Below are positions 25,394 to 37,770 of a stretch of DNA of 62,000 nucleotides, piece by piece (positions within the stretch are counted from its first letter, which is position 1; every line of letters begins with the position of its first letter). A program made the position numbers and the translations under genes. Source of the stretch: Branchiostoma floridae. Taxonomy: Eukaryota; Chordata; Leptocardii; Amphioxiformes; Branchiostomatidae. Under the pieces are notes generated by a model. It worked only from the letters and a program-made list of their open reading frames with translations. It searched no databases and was not told the DNA's origin. The stretch is from contig NC_049993.1 in the NCBI RefSeq assembly GCF_000003815.2, positions 13,553,526-13,615,525 on the forward strand, given 5' to 3'.

Positions 25394-26767
25394 CAAACCA
25401 GTCGTTGAAGAAGCCGGCATGGTAAAATGTCAATGTATTTGTGTATCGTTATTTTTACCAAGTGACCAAGACATATGATATAATATAGAATCAGAATGTT
25501 TTCGTAGTGCGAGTAGCTAAAGATATTGTCTTTTTTGTTTGCCCTTTAACTATAATTTTAACACTAAGAGAACGAATTCAGTTTCTCTTTGTTGAACTAA
25601 AATGTCAAAACGTGCCAACATTATTTAGGGCTTAACTGTAACTGAATTTCGTAGACAAAATGTATGAATCAACTAAGTAAGGTATCAAACCATTTCCATT
25701 GTTGTCCCATATTTTTCACTATGCATTTGCCTAGAACCGAAGTTATTATAATCTATTTGTTTTGAATTCCATTTTTCCACAATGAAATAATGTACAATAT
25801 TCAGTTCCCAAGAACCTAACCTATATGGTTTACACGACTGTAACATCACCAAGAAGAACTTAAAGCCATAACGAAATGTCTCCTCAAACTAACTACTTAA
25901 CAATTGATTGACACCATGAGATAAGATATCTTGGCAGCAACGAGAGAGAAAATTTCGCGGAAGCACCGATGCGAGGACGCCAGTGTTGCCTCAACAAAAC
26001 GCGACTCCGCCCGAAGCTGTCCGAAAGGCGATCCGATAAAACTAGTACGGGCCCGACGTGCGCACTAGACTGGGAGCCGGTACCTTGTTTCGCCCCAAAC
26101 AAAAACAGCTTTCTAGAAGAAAGAATGGATTGTTTTTGTTAAGCAAAATTACAAGGAAGTTAGTGTTTTAAGTAGGGATACCGTGAAAATGGAACAAGTT
26201 GTCTCGCGGAAAACCTAAAATAAAATCCCCCACAACAAAAGACCGTATCTTTCACTATGTGACAGACTGTAACAAGTACAACTATGTCCACAATGCGTAC
26301 CTGTAATACTTAACCGTACCGTGTAGCCAAAACGTGTTTTTCGATTTCAACACTTGAGAGCCTCCGTCAGATCCTACAAGAAGATATACCTTCGTTCTTC
26401 TTGTTTACTTTCTACCTGGCTAAATTAGATTCTACAAGGTTATCACATAAGAAATCTTGGTTTGAGCACGTTCGTTTGGAGTTGTAGACCTTCACACATT
26501 AATTTCAGTGACAATGACGGTCGATTTCACTGCTTTTGAAAACAGAAATGTGACCTTGTGTTTAAGTGTACTTGAGATTCGTTCAGGTGTGTTGTAAGGA
26601 CACGGTATCAAATGCACGTAAACAATAGATTAGATGTCTGTATATATAGCGGCGTTCAGTTCTTGGACTGTGGAAGATTTGCTATGGTATTTTGTTGAAA
26701 GTATGCATTAATGCTAAAAGTAAAAAAGGCGTGTACTTCTACTTTATCGTGAATCAGAAGAGCAAGG
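25394..26767. other. Non-coding intergenic stretch
   Basis: No motif-bearing frame, repeat array or RNA gene is evident. Confidence 0.35.
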
Positions 26768-26772
26768 GAAAA

Positions 26773-26839
26773 AAGAGAGACAAACAGACAGAGAGAGTGA
26801 AAGAGCGCGAGAAAGGGAGAGAGATATACAGAGAGAGAG

Positions 26840-26875
<36 letters not shown>

Positions 26876-26880
26876 AAAAG
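26773..26880. repeat. GA-rich microsatellite
   Basis: (GA)n interrupted by AAAG, CAGA and ATATACA; the purest part is 26838-26870. Apparent short frames on both strands are translations of this simple repeat. Confidence 0.95.
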
Positions 26881-29396
26881 AGACTCCACATGTAAGTATA
26901 CCTGTCCGCTTGTAGACTACTTCTGCTGAAAACGTCGATTTTAATTCTGTAAAACGTTTAGTTTCATTTACCTTTTTGCAATGATCAAGGATATAGTAGG
27001 CATTGACAATTATATTAGAATAGCAGAGGGGACACTATGATTGTGTTTTTCTTGGTTGGTAGAAAGCCGTACAAGCAAGGACAAGGACTCGTTCACATTC
27101 GCCGTTTTCTAACGCATGTTTACTAGTCGGTGAGTCGCGGACATGTCGCACAGATTTCGCCTGTCTTGTGACTGAAATTTTGCAGTATATACTCGTCCTG
27201 ACATAGCCTCACGTACGACAAAGAAATCGTTTGACGAATCTGATCGATTTAATACAAGACTGTGGCATATTTTGACCGCCTCCAGACTGAAAAATAGATA
27301 CACTCCTTGCTACAAAGTAACCGTAGTTGACAGATGTACACATACTTCCACTGACCCAGTGCTGAGGCCAGACACTCCTGCAAGACTACAGGGGGCAGAC
27401 ATACGTACTCTGGGCGGAATCTTACAGTCCTTGACGGTAGCGTTGAGGTGCTATTCTGTCAACAAATTCTCTAAATAGCTAGTTACCTACGGTGACTGAA
27501 AACCTCCAGGCCAATACCGTACCTGTGTGGTGTGTCAACGAACAAAGATACACCACTACTGTACATTTTATCGTTCACAGTATTGGTTCTTTCTTCGAAC
27601 TATCTTTCTTTCTTTTTGTCATTCGTTTTCTAGCATTTTTCTTTGGATATAATTTATAGTATAACGCACAATTATAGAAAATCTTGATGCAGCGGTAGCG
27701 TAGAAAGATATATCAACGAACTGAACACAACCCATTGTAAGCCTCTATCTTTCACGGCATTCCTCTTTTATTCAATCTTTCTATCTGTCACTCCGACTCC
27801 TTTTTCCCTCACACTTTCTTTTCTATCATAGCGATTTCATGTACCATAACTGATTTTGTCACCATACTATATGGGTACATAAGAAATCAAGCAGACGGGG
27901 TGTTCACGAAAGCGTTACTTACATTTTGTTGTTCTCATAAAACAAAACAAAGAAGAATACCTTTCTCTCTTGTTTTCCAACGAAAATTATCTTTCGTTTA
28001 ATTTCTCAAAAGAAAACACGTCAACCAACAATTTATTTGACTAAAATTGGTAAGTTTTTTTCGGATTGGATACAGGAACAAGTTATCAGACGACACATGA
28101 AAATATTATAGAAGAAAAACTTTATTGCATGACAACTGTAAATCATACAAAGTGTGGCAACTTGTATATGCAAAGCAGTTTAGCTACACGAGTTGCTAAC
28201 ATCTAACAATTATAAGAAACTAATATATTTCATGAATGTAAATAGTATAACAATCAAGCTAGCGTTAAGTGTGCTATATTCTGGAACATTATGTCTGTGT
28301 GCTGTTTTGGGAAATTATTTCATTTTCTCGCCTTAAAATAGAGCTGTATATAAATTGATCATGACCGACATTCATAGATGTATCAACTTGGCAGGACATG
28401 ATGGTAACATAACATTTCTATCTTGGTATGTGGTAACATTGTGTCAGACTTTCATTTAATAGATTTTAACAATTTTTGTTTCTATCATAAGAAATATTAT
28501 ACATAGAGGTGGCTTTGTGTGTAAACAAGAGTGTGTATATTAGTGGCTAAAATTACACCCCCCCCCCCTCCGTTGGGAAAAAAGGCGGGAAAAGGCAAAG
28601 GAAACCCGATCTCATTATCGCACAGTAACGACATGGTGATGAAAGCTTGCTTATTTAGATTGGAACATAACCATGGGTCCGGTGAGACGCATCAGGTCTT
28701 AATGTGTGCAATTTAGAAAACTGGGGGGAAACTAGTTTCAAGATGGTGGACACTAAAATGGTAAATGTAGTCTTCATCTTTATTTTTGCGTTTCATAGAA
28801 TAGATTTCTACTACATAAAAAGAAATTGAATACAAGAACACATGCAAACATAAACCACCGATCCAAAGGAAAATGATACATTAAACGTAAACCACAACGT
28901 AAGTATAACTAATACCTAGGGAAATAATAGAAGGATAACAAGTGGCAAAAGAATATGACACAAACAATATCAAACAGATCTAGAAATAATGACAAATAAA
29001 TATCAGCGATGAAGAAAGCGCCACATTTTGTATATTTCTTTCTTCCCCACACTTGTTTCGGAAATCATCACATGAATATATTTTGAATATGCAATTTTGC
29101 AATTTTGCTGCGAAACATCATTTTTGACGTCGTTTGTGAAGAAATTATTGTAATTTCGTTCAAATATCCATATAATCTATATTTTCTCATGAAAGAGAAA
29201 CTCGGGGGATGGAAAGACAACAGTTGTGAATTTCCTCATCAACATTTTCTACGTTACTCAATTCTCTTCATCGATGATAAGTCTCAATAAAGAATCACAT
29301 TTTTATCCTGTACCTGTACTGTGTCTAAATATATAATTTAACATAGGAGTTAAAATCAGCCAATTATACCCCCAGTACCAACAACCTTAACAGGGA
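26881..29396. other. Non-coding intergenic stretch
   Basis: It is AT-rich, with an 11-base C run at 28558-28568. No exon, array or RNA gene could be supported. Confidence 0.35.
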
Positions 29397-29490
29397 GTTC
29401 GATCCCCGGGAATCGAACCCTCAACCACGTATTGTATAAAGATAATTACCTTTCCCACATCAACAGTATCCGTACCACCACTCAGACCCA
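29397..29490 (-). repeat. tRNA-like sequence, probable SINE head
   Basis: Read on the - strand, TCTGAGTGGTGG (29487-29476) resembles a pol III A box. GGTTCGATTCC (29419-29409) is a perfect B box, about 57 bases downstream. The CCCGGGGATCGAACTCC that follows does not pair with the 5' side into an acceptor stem, and an anticodon arm is not evident. A tRNA-derived SINE or a dead tRNA copy fits better than a functional tRNA. Confidence 0.5.
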
Positions 29491-30404
29491 ATTATCGGAA
29501 ATACCTTTTAAATTATCTCCTGAAAGTAATTTTCTTTGCTAGTGTAATTATTGTCACTCCAGTTCATTTCTACACTGTCTCTTTTACCATTAAGACAATT
29601 ACGGTGAGAAGTACTTCATTATACACCGTTACTTAGACCAATTATTGTCTTAATTAAATCCTTGTGGTCGAAAGCCAATTTAAGGGCAGAACGAGCGTGC
29701 GTCGTCATGCTGTAAAGAGCTGATGCGCCGTTTAAGGTAGGAGAGACAATTGTTGAGAAAATTGGATACGGAATGGCAAAATGGGATGACAAGCGCATAG
29801 TCTACTCTAATTGTGTTGCACAAGCAGTGACGTTTGTACAACACAATTACACATGTTTAAAAACATCGGATTTTGTTTTGTTCACATATTTCATATACAT
29901 CATATGTTCATTATATGACGCAATTTGCAAAGAACATGGTTAACTAGGAAGCAAAATTAATTCATATTTTGCTTCTTTCAGCACACGAATAATATGTCTT
30001 TTGTTGATATCGTTGAAATGAAGATTACTTTATGATATCATAAAGGATTTTGTGTTCTTCTAATCTATATCCTTTTCTATGGCACACTTTTCAACGCAAA
30101 GAAGTACTGTTCATAGAAAAATTTGTATTGTATTCTGAGATGAAAAATATATGTGTTGTTTTGATGCCAGTGAAGGAAGTATATGTATGATATTTTGAAA
30201 TATTTTCATGTTGCTTTAATTGGCCCATATATCATTTTATGGCGCAGTATTACCGATATAGAATATTAATATTTTGTTCAAAGAAGAACATGTTTTTTAA
30301 TCTTTTGAAAAAAAGAAGTATCTTTCTTCGACTTCGACAATGTCTATTGCCACAATAAATACTTTCTGCTCTATGCCTTACGACTGCGCGGTTCGCGATC
30401 AGAA
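29491..30404. other. AT-rich non-coding stretch
   Basis: Runs of A and T with frequent TATTTT and AAGAA words. Nothing supportable. Confidence 0.35.
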
Positions 30405-30935
30405 ACTAACTACCCCATCCTAACACCGCTGTAATGTTACCCAGGTTGTAAAATAAAAACACAAATCTCCCTAAAAGATCAAATCTAAAAATAACTATAT
30501 ACCCTTCTCACTTCGCACCTGCGAGTTTCTTTATGCTATATTCCTTCACTGTGGCCACTTTGGTGCATGTAATTGGTAGTAAAACAACCTAACACCATCG
30601 TAATGTTCTCCCACATTGTAATTAAGAATACTGAATTAATTATAAAAACTAGAATATCCTCAAAATATTGAATCCAAAAGTAACATTTCCCAACTTTACA
30701 CACCCTTAGATAACCGCGAGTTTCTTAAGGTTATATTCCTTCACTGTGACCACATTGGTGTATGTAATTGTCAGTATGAACAACTCGAAACCACTGTAAA
30801 AATCTCCCAGGTTGAATATATACTAAAATAACGTTCCCCAACTTTATACACCCCTCAAAACAATCGCGAGTTTCTTTACGTTATATTCCTTCACTGTGGC
30901 CACTTTGGTGTACGTCAGGGGCAGTAAAAACAAAT
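30405..30935. repeat. Tandem repeat, three ~150-195-bp units
   Basis: The block GCGAGTTTCTT followed by TATATTCCTTCACTGTG(G/A)CCAC and TTGGTG occurs at 30521, 30716 and 30866. Each copy is preceded by CCACTGTAA- or CACCGTAATGTT-type text and an ACTTTA(C/T)ACACCC-like run. The spacing difference comes from an AT-rich insertion in the second unit. Confidence 0.8.
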
Positions 30936-31067
30936 TGATGGACCTCGATGAAAAATTACAGTAGGACACTTGTAAAATCAGCCTGAGATTGGACCCATAA
31001 ACTCCGTCCCGCCAAGAAGAAATTCCATTTCACGCTTCGTTACGGCCGCCCACCGGAAAGTGATGCC

Positions 31068-31410
31068 ATCAAGGTGGTCACAAATTGGAAGGTAGTCGCC
31101 GAAAAGTTTATATTTTATATTTTACAACTTCTTCGTGCGCTAAGAAATAAAACTCGAATAACGATTTCGTGATTGTTGCAAAAGTAATTATTCTACATGA
31201 AATGATGTCCCATAATGATGTACACATACATGTTTTATCAAGCAAGGTGGTCACAAATTGGAAGGAAGTCGCCGAAAAGTTTGTACTATTTTATATTTTA
31301 TGTTTTCAACGTCTTTATGCGTAGAAAGAAATACAACTCAGGTAACGATTTCGCGATTGTTGCAGCAGTAATATTCTATATGAAATGAAGTTCTATAATG
31401 AACGGGACAT
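31068..31410. repeat. Tandem duplication, ~173-bp unit, two copies
   Basis: AAGGTGGTCACAAATTGGAA, GTCGCCGAAAAGTTT, TAACGATTTCG.GATTGTTGCA and CATGAAATGA or TATGAAATGA occur in both copies, in register, from about 31070 and 31243. The identity is higher than in the neighbouring arrays. Confidence 0.85.
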
Positions 31411-32459
31411 GTGCGTGATCTTTATAGATACAATAACATTTTCTTATTGGTTAAGGTGATAGGTTCGAACAGTGGGCAGTAAGGTTACAAAACGCCACAA
31501 AAACCCTCCAAATAAGGAAACATTGCGTCTTCTTGGTGATGTAAGATGAAGTCTAATATTGTTTATTTTATTTATTACGACTGTGAACATGTAACATGGT
31601 AAACTTATCATTAACTGCTATCTATAAACAGGTGCAAGTCCGATGTCTTCTTGTTTGCATGTTTACATGGAACCGTCCAGGGAGGTAGAAAATGGGAAAA
31701 ATGCATGGGAGGATAATATCAGAGAATAGCATGACACTTTGATTGAGAAGAACAAAAAAACGAGAAGGGTGGAGAAAACCGGTTGTCAGATCTTCTGTGT
31801 CCCAAGGTCAGATAGTTAGACTAAGGGATAGATTCATAGATGAGGTGAGATTTAGATCAATTTGTCTTCATTGATACTTCGCTGAATACCACCCACCCCC
31901 CTCCCAACTACACACACAGGTACACACACAAACACAAGAAAAAATACAGTATATGTATGGTGCTTTCGGAGAGTACATATTACACTCTATTATATTTTCA
32001 CGTTTCTGTCTTTTTCTTAAAATATCTGTCACAGACTGTCCGTCTGTCAGACGCGTGGCTGTTTTTATTATCTCTACTTTAATAATACCTTCTTTCTTCC
32101 TTTCTTCACTCAAACTTAATGTCTTTCTTTTATGGTGATTCTCGTTACTTGTATGGGTTTCGTTTGATTTTTTTATCCGTCTATTTCCTGTTCATGGTTT
32201 TATTACAGTACATTACATCTTTACTTTAGTCTCCGCTCTCCAATAACTTAAATCTGACACGGTGGACACATCTGAACTGAACTTTACTAGGTTTCAAAAC
32301 AACTCCGAGAGAAGACAGGTGGCTTTATTTTTCGCCAAGTTTATTTTCTCTGAGCGCGCAATCGGCACGTCATTTGAAACGTTAGAAAAGTGGAAAATAT
32401 TTACAGGGAGAGGTCAACGGAACTACGCCCCCTCGGACCAGCTACTGTTTTCTCAGCCG
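31411..32459. other. Non-coding intergenic stretch
   Basis: A CA/CACA-rich patch lies at 31905-31945. No supported gene. Confidence 0.35.
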
Positions 32460-32480
32460 CCGGGCCAGACGTCACCAACA

Positions 32481-32544
32481 TCCCGCGAGATCCCGCGAGA
32501 GTCGACCCGAACTCCCGCGAGAGTAGACCCGAAATCTCGCGAGA
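32481..32544. promoter_or_regulatory. Cluster of four TC(C/T)CGCGAGA palindromes
   Basis: Copies lie at 32481, 32491, 32513 and 32535; the last is the perfect palindrome TCTCGCGAGA. This decamer is a known metazoan promoter element bound in vertebrates by ZBTB33-type factors. The steps of 10, 22 and 22 bases are close to one and two helical turns. No coding exon is visible nearby, so the target is unknown. Confidence 0.5.
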
Positions 32545-33900
32545 GGTAACCCGAGAAGCGAAACACAAAGGTAGCGGTAGCCGCTTGTAACAAGTTTTCC
32601 ACACGTCAAGATTCGGGCCACGGCGAATAATCGGTCAACTTTCACCTGTGAATGTCACTTCGTGCCTTGAAAGAATTCCTTTTAAACACGTATCCGATGT
32701 TTTGGCCGTATGTGGGACTGAGGTGGCCAACTATAGACAACTGTGTGGTCTGTCAAATCGATGTGTCCTCAGTCAAACTCAAAATGAACGTTTTTCATTG
32801 GCAGCTGTCCAAAATATCTAGGGATATACCCGTGTACCTTACACATTCTAAACCGAACTTCAGATACGTCATTCTCTCAATGTGAAACGCATATCCTTGC
32901 AATACATAACGAAAAGCATAAAATCATGCAATTTTCAATTTTAACATGGTAAATTTGTGTATTTATTTATATATATATATAATCCTTAACTGAATCTAAT
33001 TCATTTATTCATTTAAACCATATAGCTATTGGTATCTGTCCAACAAGCTTACAGAAATAAGGATATCAAATTCAAATCATCTGTTTAAATAATTTCTAGC
33101 AACAGAATTTCGTGAATCATTTCAATGACCGTTTCACATTCAATATAAATGTCAGCTAATAAAGATATTGAATAACATACATTTTACCATGGGAGCCTTA
33201 TATATTGAGTTGTCACGCTCTGCTACCGTGTAGCTGACTTTATTTATTGTTTGTTTCAAACAACGACAGTATTGTGCTTGGACAGCGAGCTCTAGAAGAG
33301 AAAGCGTTCCCGAATGTTCACACCTGGTTTTGGGAAAGTCGAAGCCCAAAACTTGTACGTGTAACTTGATTGATGTCCATACTGCCGGGAGGGGGGCAAC
33401 ACATCCTACGGTGCCTGGCACGCTAGACCACGGGGAGAGGTGTTGGTTACATTGCCGTCCAAATTTCTCCTTCGGTGCGGGGTGCTCCCTTGACTTTCGC
33501 AGCGGGGCGGCAAGCCCTCTTCTCTTTTCTTCATCTGCTTCGCGTTAACTGTAGCTTAACCGTGAGATCTTCTTCCTCGGTGTTTAAAAAGGTTAGTTAC
33601 CGACACCGCGACCGCTAAATGCTACATTTTACACCCTCAAGTTCTTTTCCAGCGCCCTGTCTAAAGCATTACCAACTGTAGGATGTTACAACCGTTAAAC
33701 AACGTAACGACGGTAGAGATTCAAAACGGTTATACCGCAAAGGTATCACATACTAGAGGTTACGATTAACATATTGAAGTGATAATAATTTCTAGATTGG
33801 GAGGACTTTGCGTGTCGAAAGGCACTTCATCATGTTTTCGGACCATCTGGACGAAATAAAGGAAAAATTTTGCACCCAATTGAGTCGATCACGGCATAAA
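32545..33900. other. Non-coding intergenic stretch
   Basis: Contains an AT repeat near 32960-32980. No motif-bearing frame. Confidence 0.35.
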
Positions 33901-33904
33901 CGCT

Positions 33905-34085
33905 TGGCCTGGCACGCTATGTTACTAAATCACTTCACCACATGATGTGGTCATAGTCTCTATCAGGCTCCTTAGGATGTAGCCTGAATGCTCGACTGCT
34001 TCCAGGGCCTACGCCAACTAGCTCTTTGGCTCAAGAGCCAACATGCCCCCAAGGAAATTTTACCAAAGTTCCACGGTCCACAACG
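33905..34085. repeat. Copy of dispersed 'GGAAACAGTCTGGNATCCAG' repeat, inverted
   Basis: TTCCAGGGCCTACGCCAACTAGCTC, GGCTCAAGAGCCAACATG and AAGGAAATTT are the reverse complement of text found at 41265-41440 and 54000-54315. This is the most frequent dispersed family in the window. Confidence 0.6.
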
Positions 34086-35889
34086 GTCTTACTCGGACGG
34101 AAGGGGGGTTATGGTAATTTTTAAATTTTCATAAAACATGTTTAAAGTAAAAGACTGTGGCAATACATACATATTACAAAGAATAATTATGATGCACTAC
34201 AAACCAAGATTAAACCATTCATAATTCACACTTTTCATATCTATGTCTACACATGGAAAATGATGAAAGATGATTACTTCACGGTGTCTTTGCCGAATCT
34301 GTAGAAAGCAGTCGCCATGAGAAATATACATTTCCATGTTTGAAATAAACTACTAGTTTCTTAGAATTTGAAAATAGACTCGTTAGCATACTTATGTGTA
34401 TTGTACAATTGTGCTGTTGATTAAAGTTCGCATATGTTTAAGGACCTTTAAGAAATGGACAAATTGTGATAAAATATAGAGAATTCAGTAGTAAATTCTA
34501 TACACTATAAATCATATCATAATGCTTATATGAGTTATGAACTCACATATCTACAACTGTCAGAGGATGTTACAATTATGTAAGCCTTTTGCAACAATAT
34601 ACAAGTAAAATTTGACCTTACCACTAACACACATAGATAAATATACAAAACACTACTCTACAAACATTTCAAGTTACCATTCACTTATTCGTCCAATGTA
34701 TATATACTGCGTAGGCGGTTTTTACTGAATCCAATGTGGTTGGAAACATATGTATCCCATATGGTTTATATAACCTATATATTGGAGGTCACTAGCTTCA
34801 ACCTATATCATATTACAGATATTTTATCATTTCTATAACAGGTATCATATTTTTCTTCTTCTGAATAAGTTTACGAGACAGAAAAGGTAAAAAGAAAATT
34901 TGAAATTCTTTTTGAATATTGTAACTGATATCTTTATGTTTTGACACCTGTAAAAATAGACTCCCCTGTGGAGTTTGAAGAAAGAAGAATATGATATCAC
35001 TTGTTTATTAATCAAACTGTGCAAGATCATATCAAGTTCTTAGATGTTGCGGGCTTAAGTCATCGGCCATATCAAACCCTGCGTATTTTGTTTTATCATA
35101 TGATACGTTGACCATATGGCTCGTTTGCTTTCATACGCGGAGATATCTGTAGTAACGACACGAAACGTTCCGAAGAATTTTCATCGACATTTTTATATCC
35201 GAATGTCTTCCATTTTGGAACATATACCGCTTTGGAAAGAAATCCGTTGCAAGTTAAAAGTAAAAGTAACGATACATTATGCGAAAGAACATATAAACTT
35301 AGACCTACCCTTTTTTGAGATTTTTTTTCAAAAAGCTCCTTCGTATTCTTGAAACAGAAGTCACCCACGGCATTATCTAATTAAACCCTAAAACTGAAAA
35401 AAAAAATTTGAGAGAATGTATACGCCCAATCAAGTTAAAGGGAAATGAAGATATACATAGATCAACGTCAAAGCTAACCGCTTTTTTTAACATTGAACTT
35501 GCAATTTCTTTACATTTGAAAATTTCACATTTGGTCTATCCTACTGTTTTAAGATTGTGTTTATTGTCTTGCATGTAGTATTGTATTCAATGTGTTTTAT
35601 AATGTACGGTATTGTGCACAAAGTATGTGCACAAAGCCAACATCGGATGGTGTTCTGCTTTGTATCGTACTGTTGCAATCCAAATAAACTCACATCATAG
35701 ACCAACAACAACACGTATATGTATACCATCCACAGCGATAAATACTAGAAGGTATTTTTTTTCATTCAGCCTTTGTAATGCGTGCATAATTGAGGCAAGC
35801 TCCCCCATGTGTTGTAGACGTATATCTTCTTCATCGGAATGTTACAGATGTGAGGACATGTCACTTAATAGTGCCCCCATTCGGAGGTT
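34086..35889. other. AT-rich non-coding intergenic stretch
   Basis: No array, exon or RNA gene could be supported. Confidence 0.35.
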
Positions 35890-36395
35890 ACCACAAGCTA
35901 CCGTTTATGGTATGTGTCCTACGAAACTAGCGCTACCAACACTTTTCTAGACATTTGACAGTTGACACTGTTATAAATATATCATAAGAAATTCTAGTAA
36001 CCACATGTGTGTTGCTGATATGATATATTGAGGACAAATCACCTGATATCTGGCGTGTACGTGTAAGTAACGACAAGCTACCGTTTTTGGTATGTGCCCT
36101 ACGCAACTATCACTCAAACCTCAAACACTTTTTAACTCACTTGACACTGTAATAAACATATCATAAGATATTCTAGTAGCTATAGCGTTGATGTGATATA
36201 TTTAGGACAAATATGATACCTTTGAACGTATACGTATGTTAAGCAATGGCAAGCTACCGTTTCTGGTATGTGCCCTCTGCGACTATTACTTCCAACACCT
36301 TTCTACACATTTGACACTGTAATAGATATATCATAATATGTATTAGTAACCACATTGAGAACAACGTGATATTTTAGAACATATGCATATCATAG
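35890..36395. repeat. Tandem repeat, three ~178-bp units
   Basis: CAAGCTACCGTTT.TGGTATGTG.CCT begins at 35894, 36074 and 36250. It is followed each time by CATTTGACA or CACTTGACA, CTGT(T/A)ATA, ATATATCATAA and a GATATATT or GATATTTT block, in the same order. Confidence 0.85.
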
Positions 36396-36806
36396 GCGGC
36401 GATATGGTCAACGTATTGCCAATGATGTGTTCGTAGCCTGAATAAATCTCGCTTATAGCAGAGTTTGTGGTACACAGACTAAGGTGTTCGTATTTGAACG
36501 ACAATGTTGTGGGTCATCAGTTCCTATCTACAACTTGTACAAGAACAAGTACAAGATTGTGTTTTGATCGCATCTTATCGTGTCGTTACCACTAAAACCA
36601 TCGGCACTTCATCTTCAGTTCTTTATCTTGAGACATTTGTAACGGATTCCAGGCACAAATTAGAACCAGACCGCTGCAAAACAATCCACCAACCCACACA
36701 GAACAGCTGATTCCCACAATATCGTCTGACTCCCAAGCAACTTTCCAGACGAAAAAGTTTTTGTGATGCAGTTACACCAAAAATAGCAAAAAATCTTTAA
36801 TAATTT
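36396..36806. other. Spacer between two tandem arrays
   Basis: No supported feature. Confidence 0.35.
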
Positions 36807-37150
36807 CATTTTAACGGCATATATAACAAAAAAATCTGGTCATTTGGCATTAAAATGACATTTAAGAATTACTTTGAAGAGTTGACAGGTGAAGAAGAAA
36901 AAGAAGAAAAGTTTTTAAAAATAATATATTTCACTCCTATGCCTACAGTATTGAGTGAAATATAGATATTCCTAAAGTGAAAAAAAGCTTGATCATTTTA
37001 ACGGCATATATTACCAAAACAGTTCAGGTCATTTGGCTAAAAATTACATTTATGAATCGCTTAGAAGATTTGACAGATGAAGTAGAAAAAAGAAGAAATG
37101 TTATGGAAAATAATATATTTCACTTCTATACCAATGATGTGGAGTGGAAT
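36800..37150. repeat. Tandem duplication, 187-bp unit, two copies
   Basis: CATTTTAACGGCATATAT occurs at 36807 and 36994. In both copies it is followed by GGTCATTTGGC, ACATTTA.GAAT, TTGACAG(G/A)TGAAG, AAGAAGAAA-type text and AATAATATATTTCACT.CTAT. Confidence 0.85.
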
Positions 37151-37544
37151 ATATCGAACGAAAACGAATGTTTCCGAAGTTGCACGAAGTTATGATTATC
37201 TGTTTGCTGATCGTTGCGGTTGTTATCTGGTTTACCGATCGTCTGTAGGTAATTGAATTTTCCCCGAGCTCCCCTCTCAGACAAAGACCTGCCTTCAACT
37301 AGACGGACGGTTCTAGTGAGATAAAGGAGGTCATTACACAAAGGTAAATAAAGTCAATAAACATTGCACAAGTTGTTTCTATAATCCGGGAAGAGTATCC
37401 AAGTTGGAGCTGCACTTTTAGAAGTAGTCTCTACCAGACTCCTGCCTGGGTGAATAGTAATGGCCAAGTTCGGAATAAAAGACTGGGCCTAGTAAGAACT
37501 TGTGGATTTTCAATCACGATTTCTTAGGCTCGTATTCCACTGGA

Positions 37545-37770
37545 CGGCGATTTTACTGCAACCTTGCTGGTGGTATCTGTCTGCACTTGGGGCAACGGTG
37601 CCGCATTGCGGGGTTCGAAAGATACTCAACAAATTTTAGAGAATTTTCATACGTTTTGTGTACTTTGTTGTCTTCTAAGTCATACTTTACTTATTACGCA
37701 ATATCTAAATTATTTAAAAAATCGGCGAAAATGACAAAACGAACCCCGCAGTGGTCCGACCTACATGTAT
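37545..37770. mobile_element. MITE family A, copy 1
   Basis: The left part GGTATCTGTCTGCACTTGGGGC and GTGCCGCATTGCGGGGTTCG matches 57645-57695. The interior ACTCAACAAATTTT, GTTTTGTG.A, AAGTCATACTTTAC and AAAAAATCGGCGAAAAT matches 57706-57805. The right end CGAACCCCGCAGTG is inverted to the left GCGGGGTT. The outer right end appears degraded. Confidence 0.8.
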
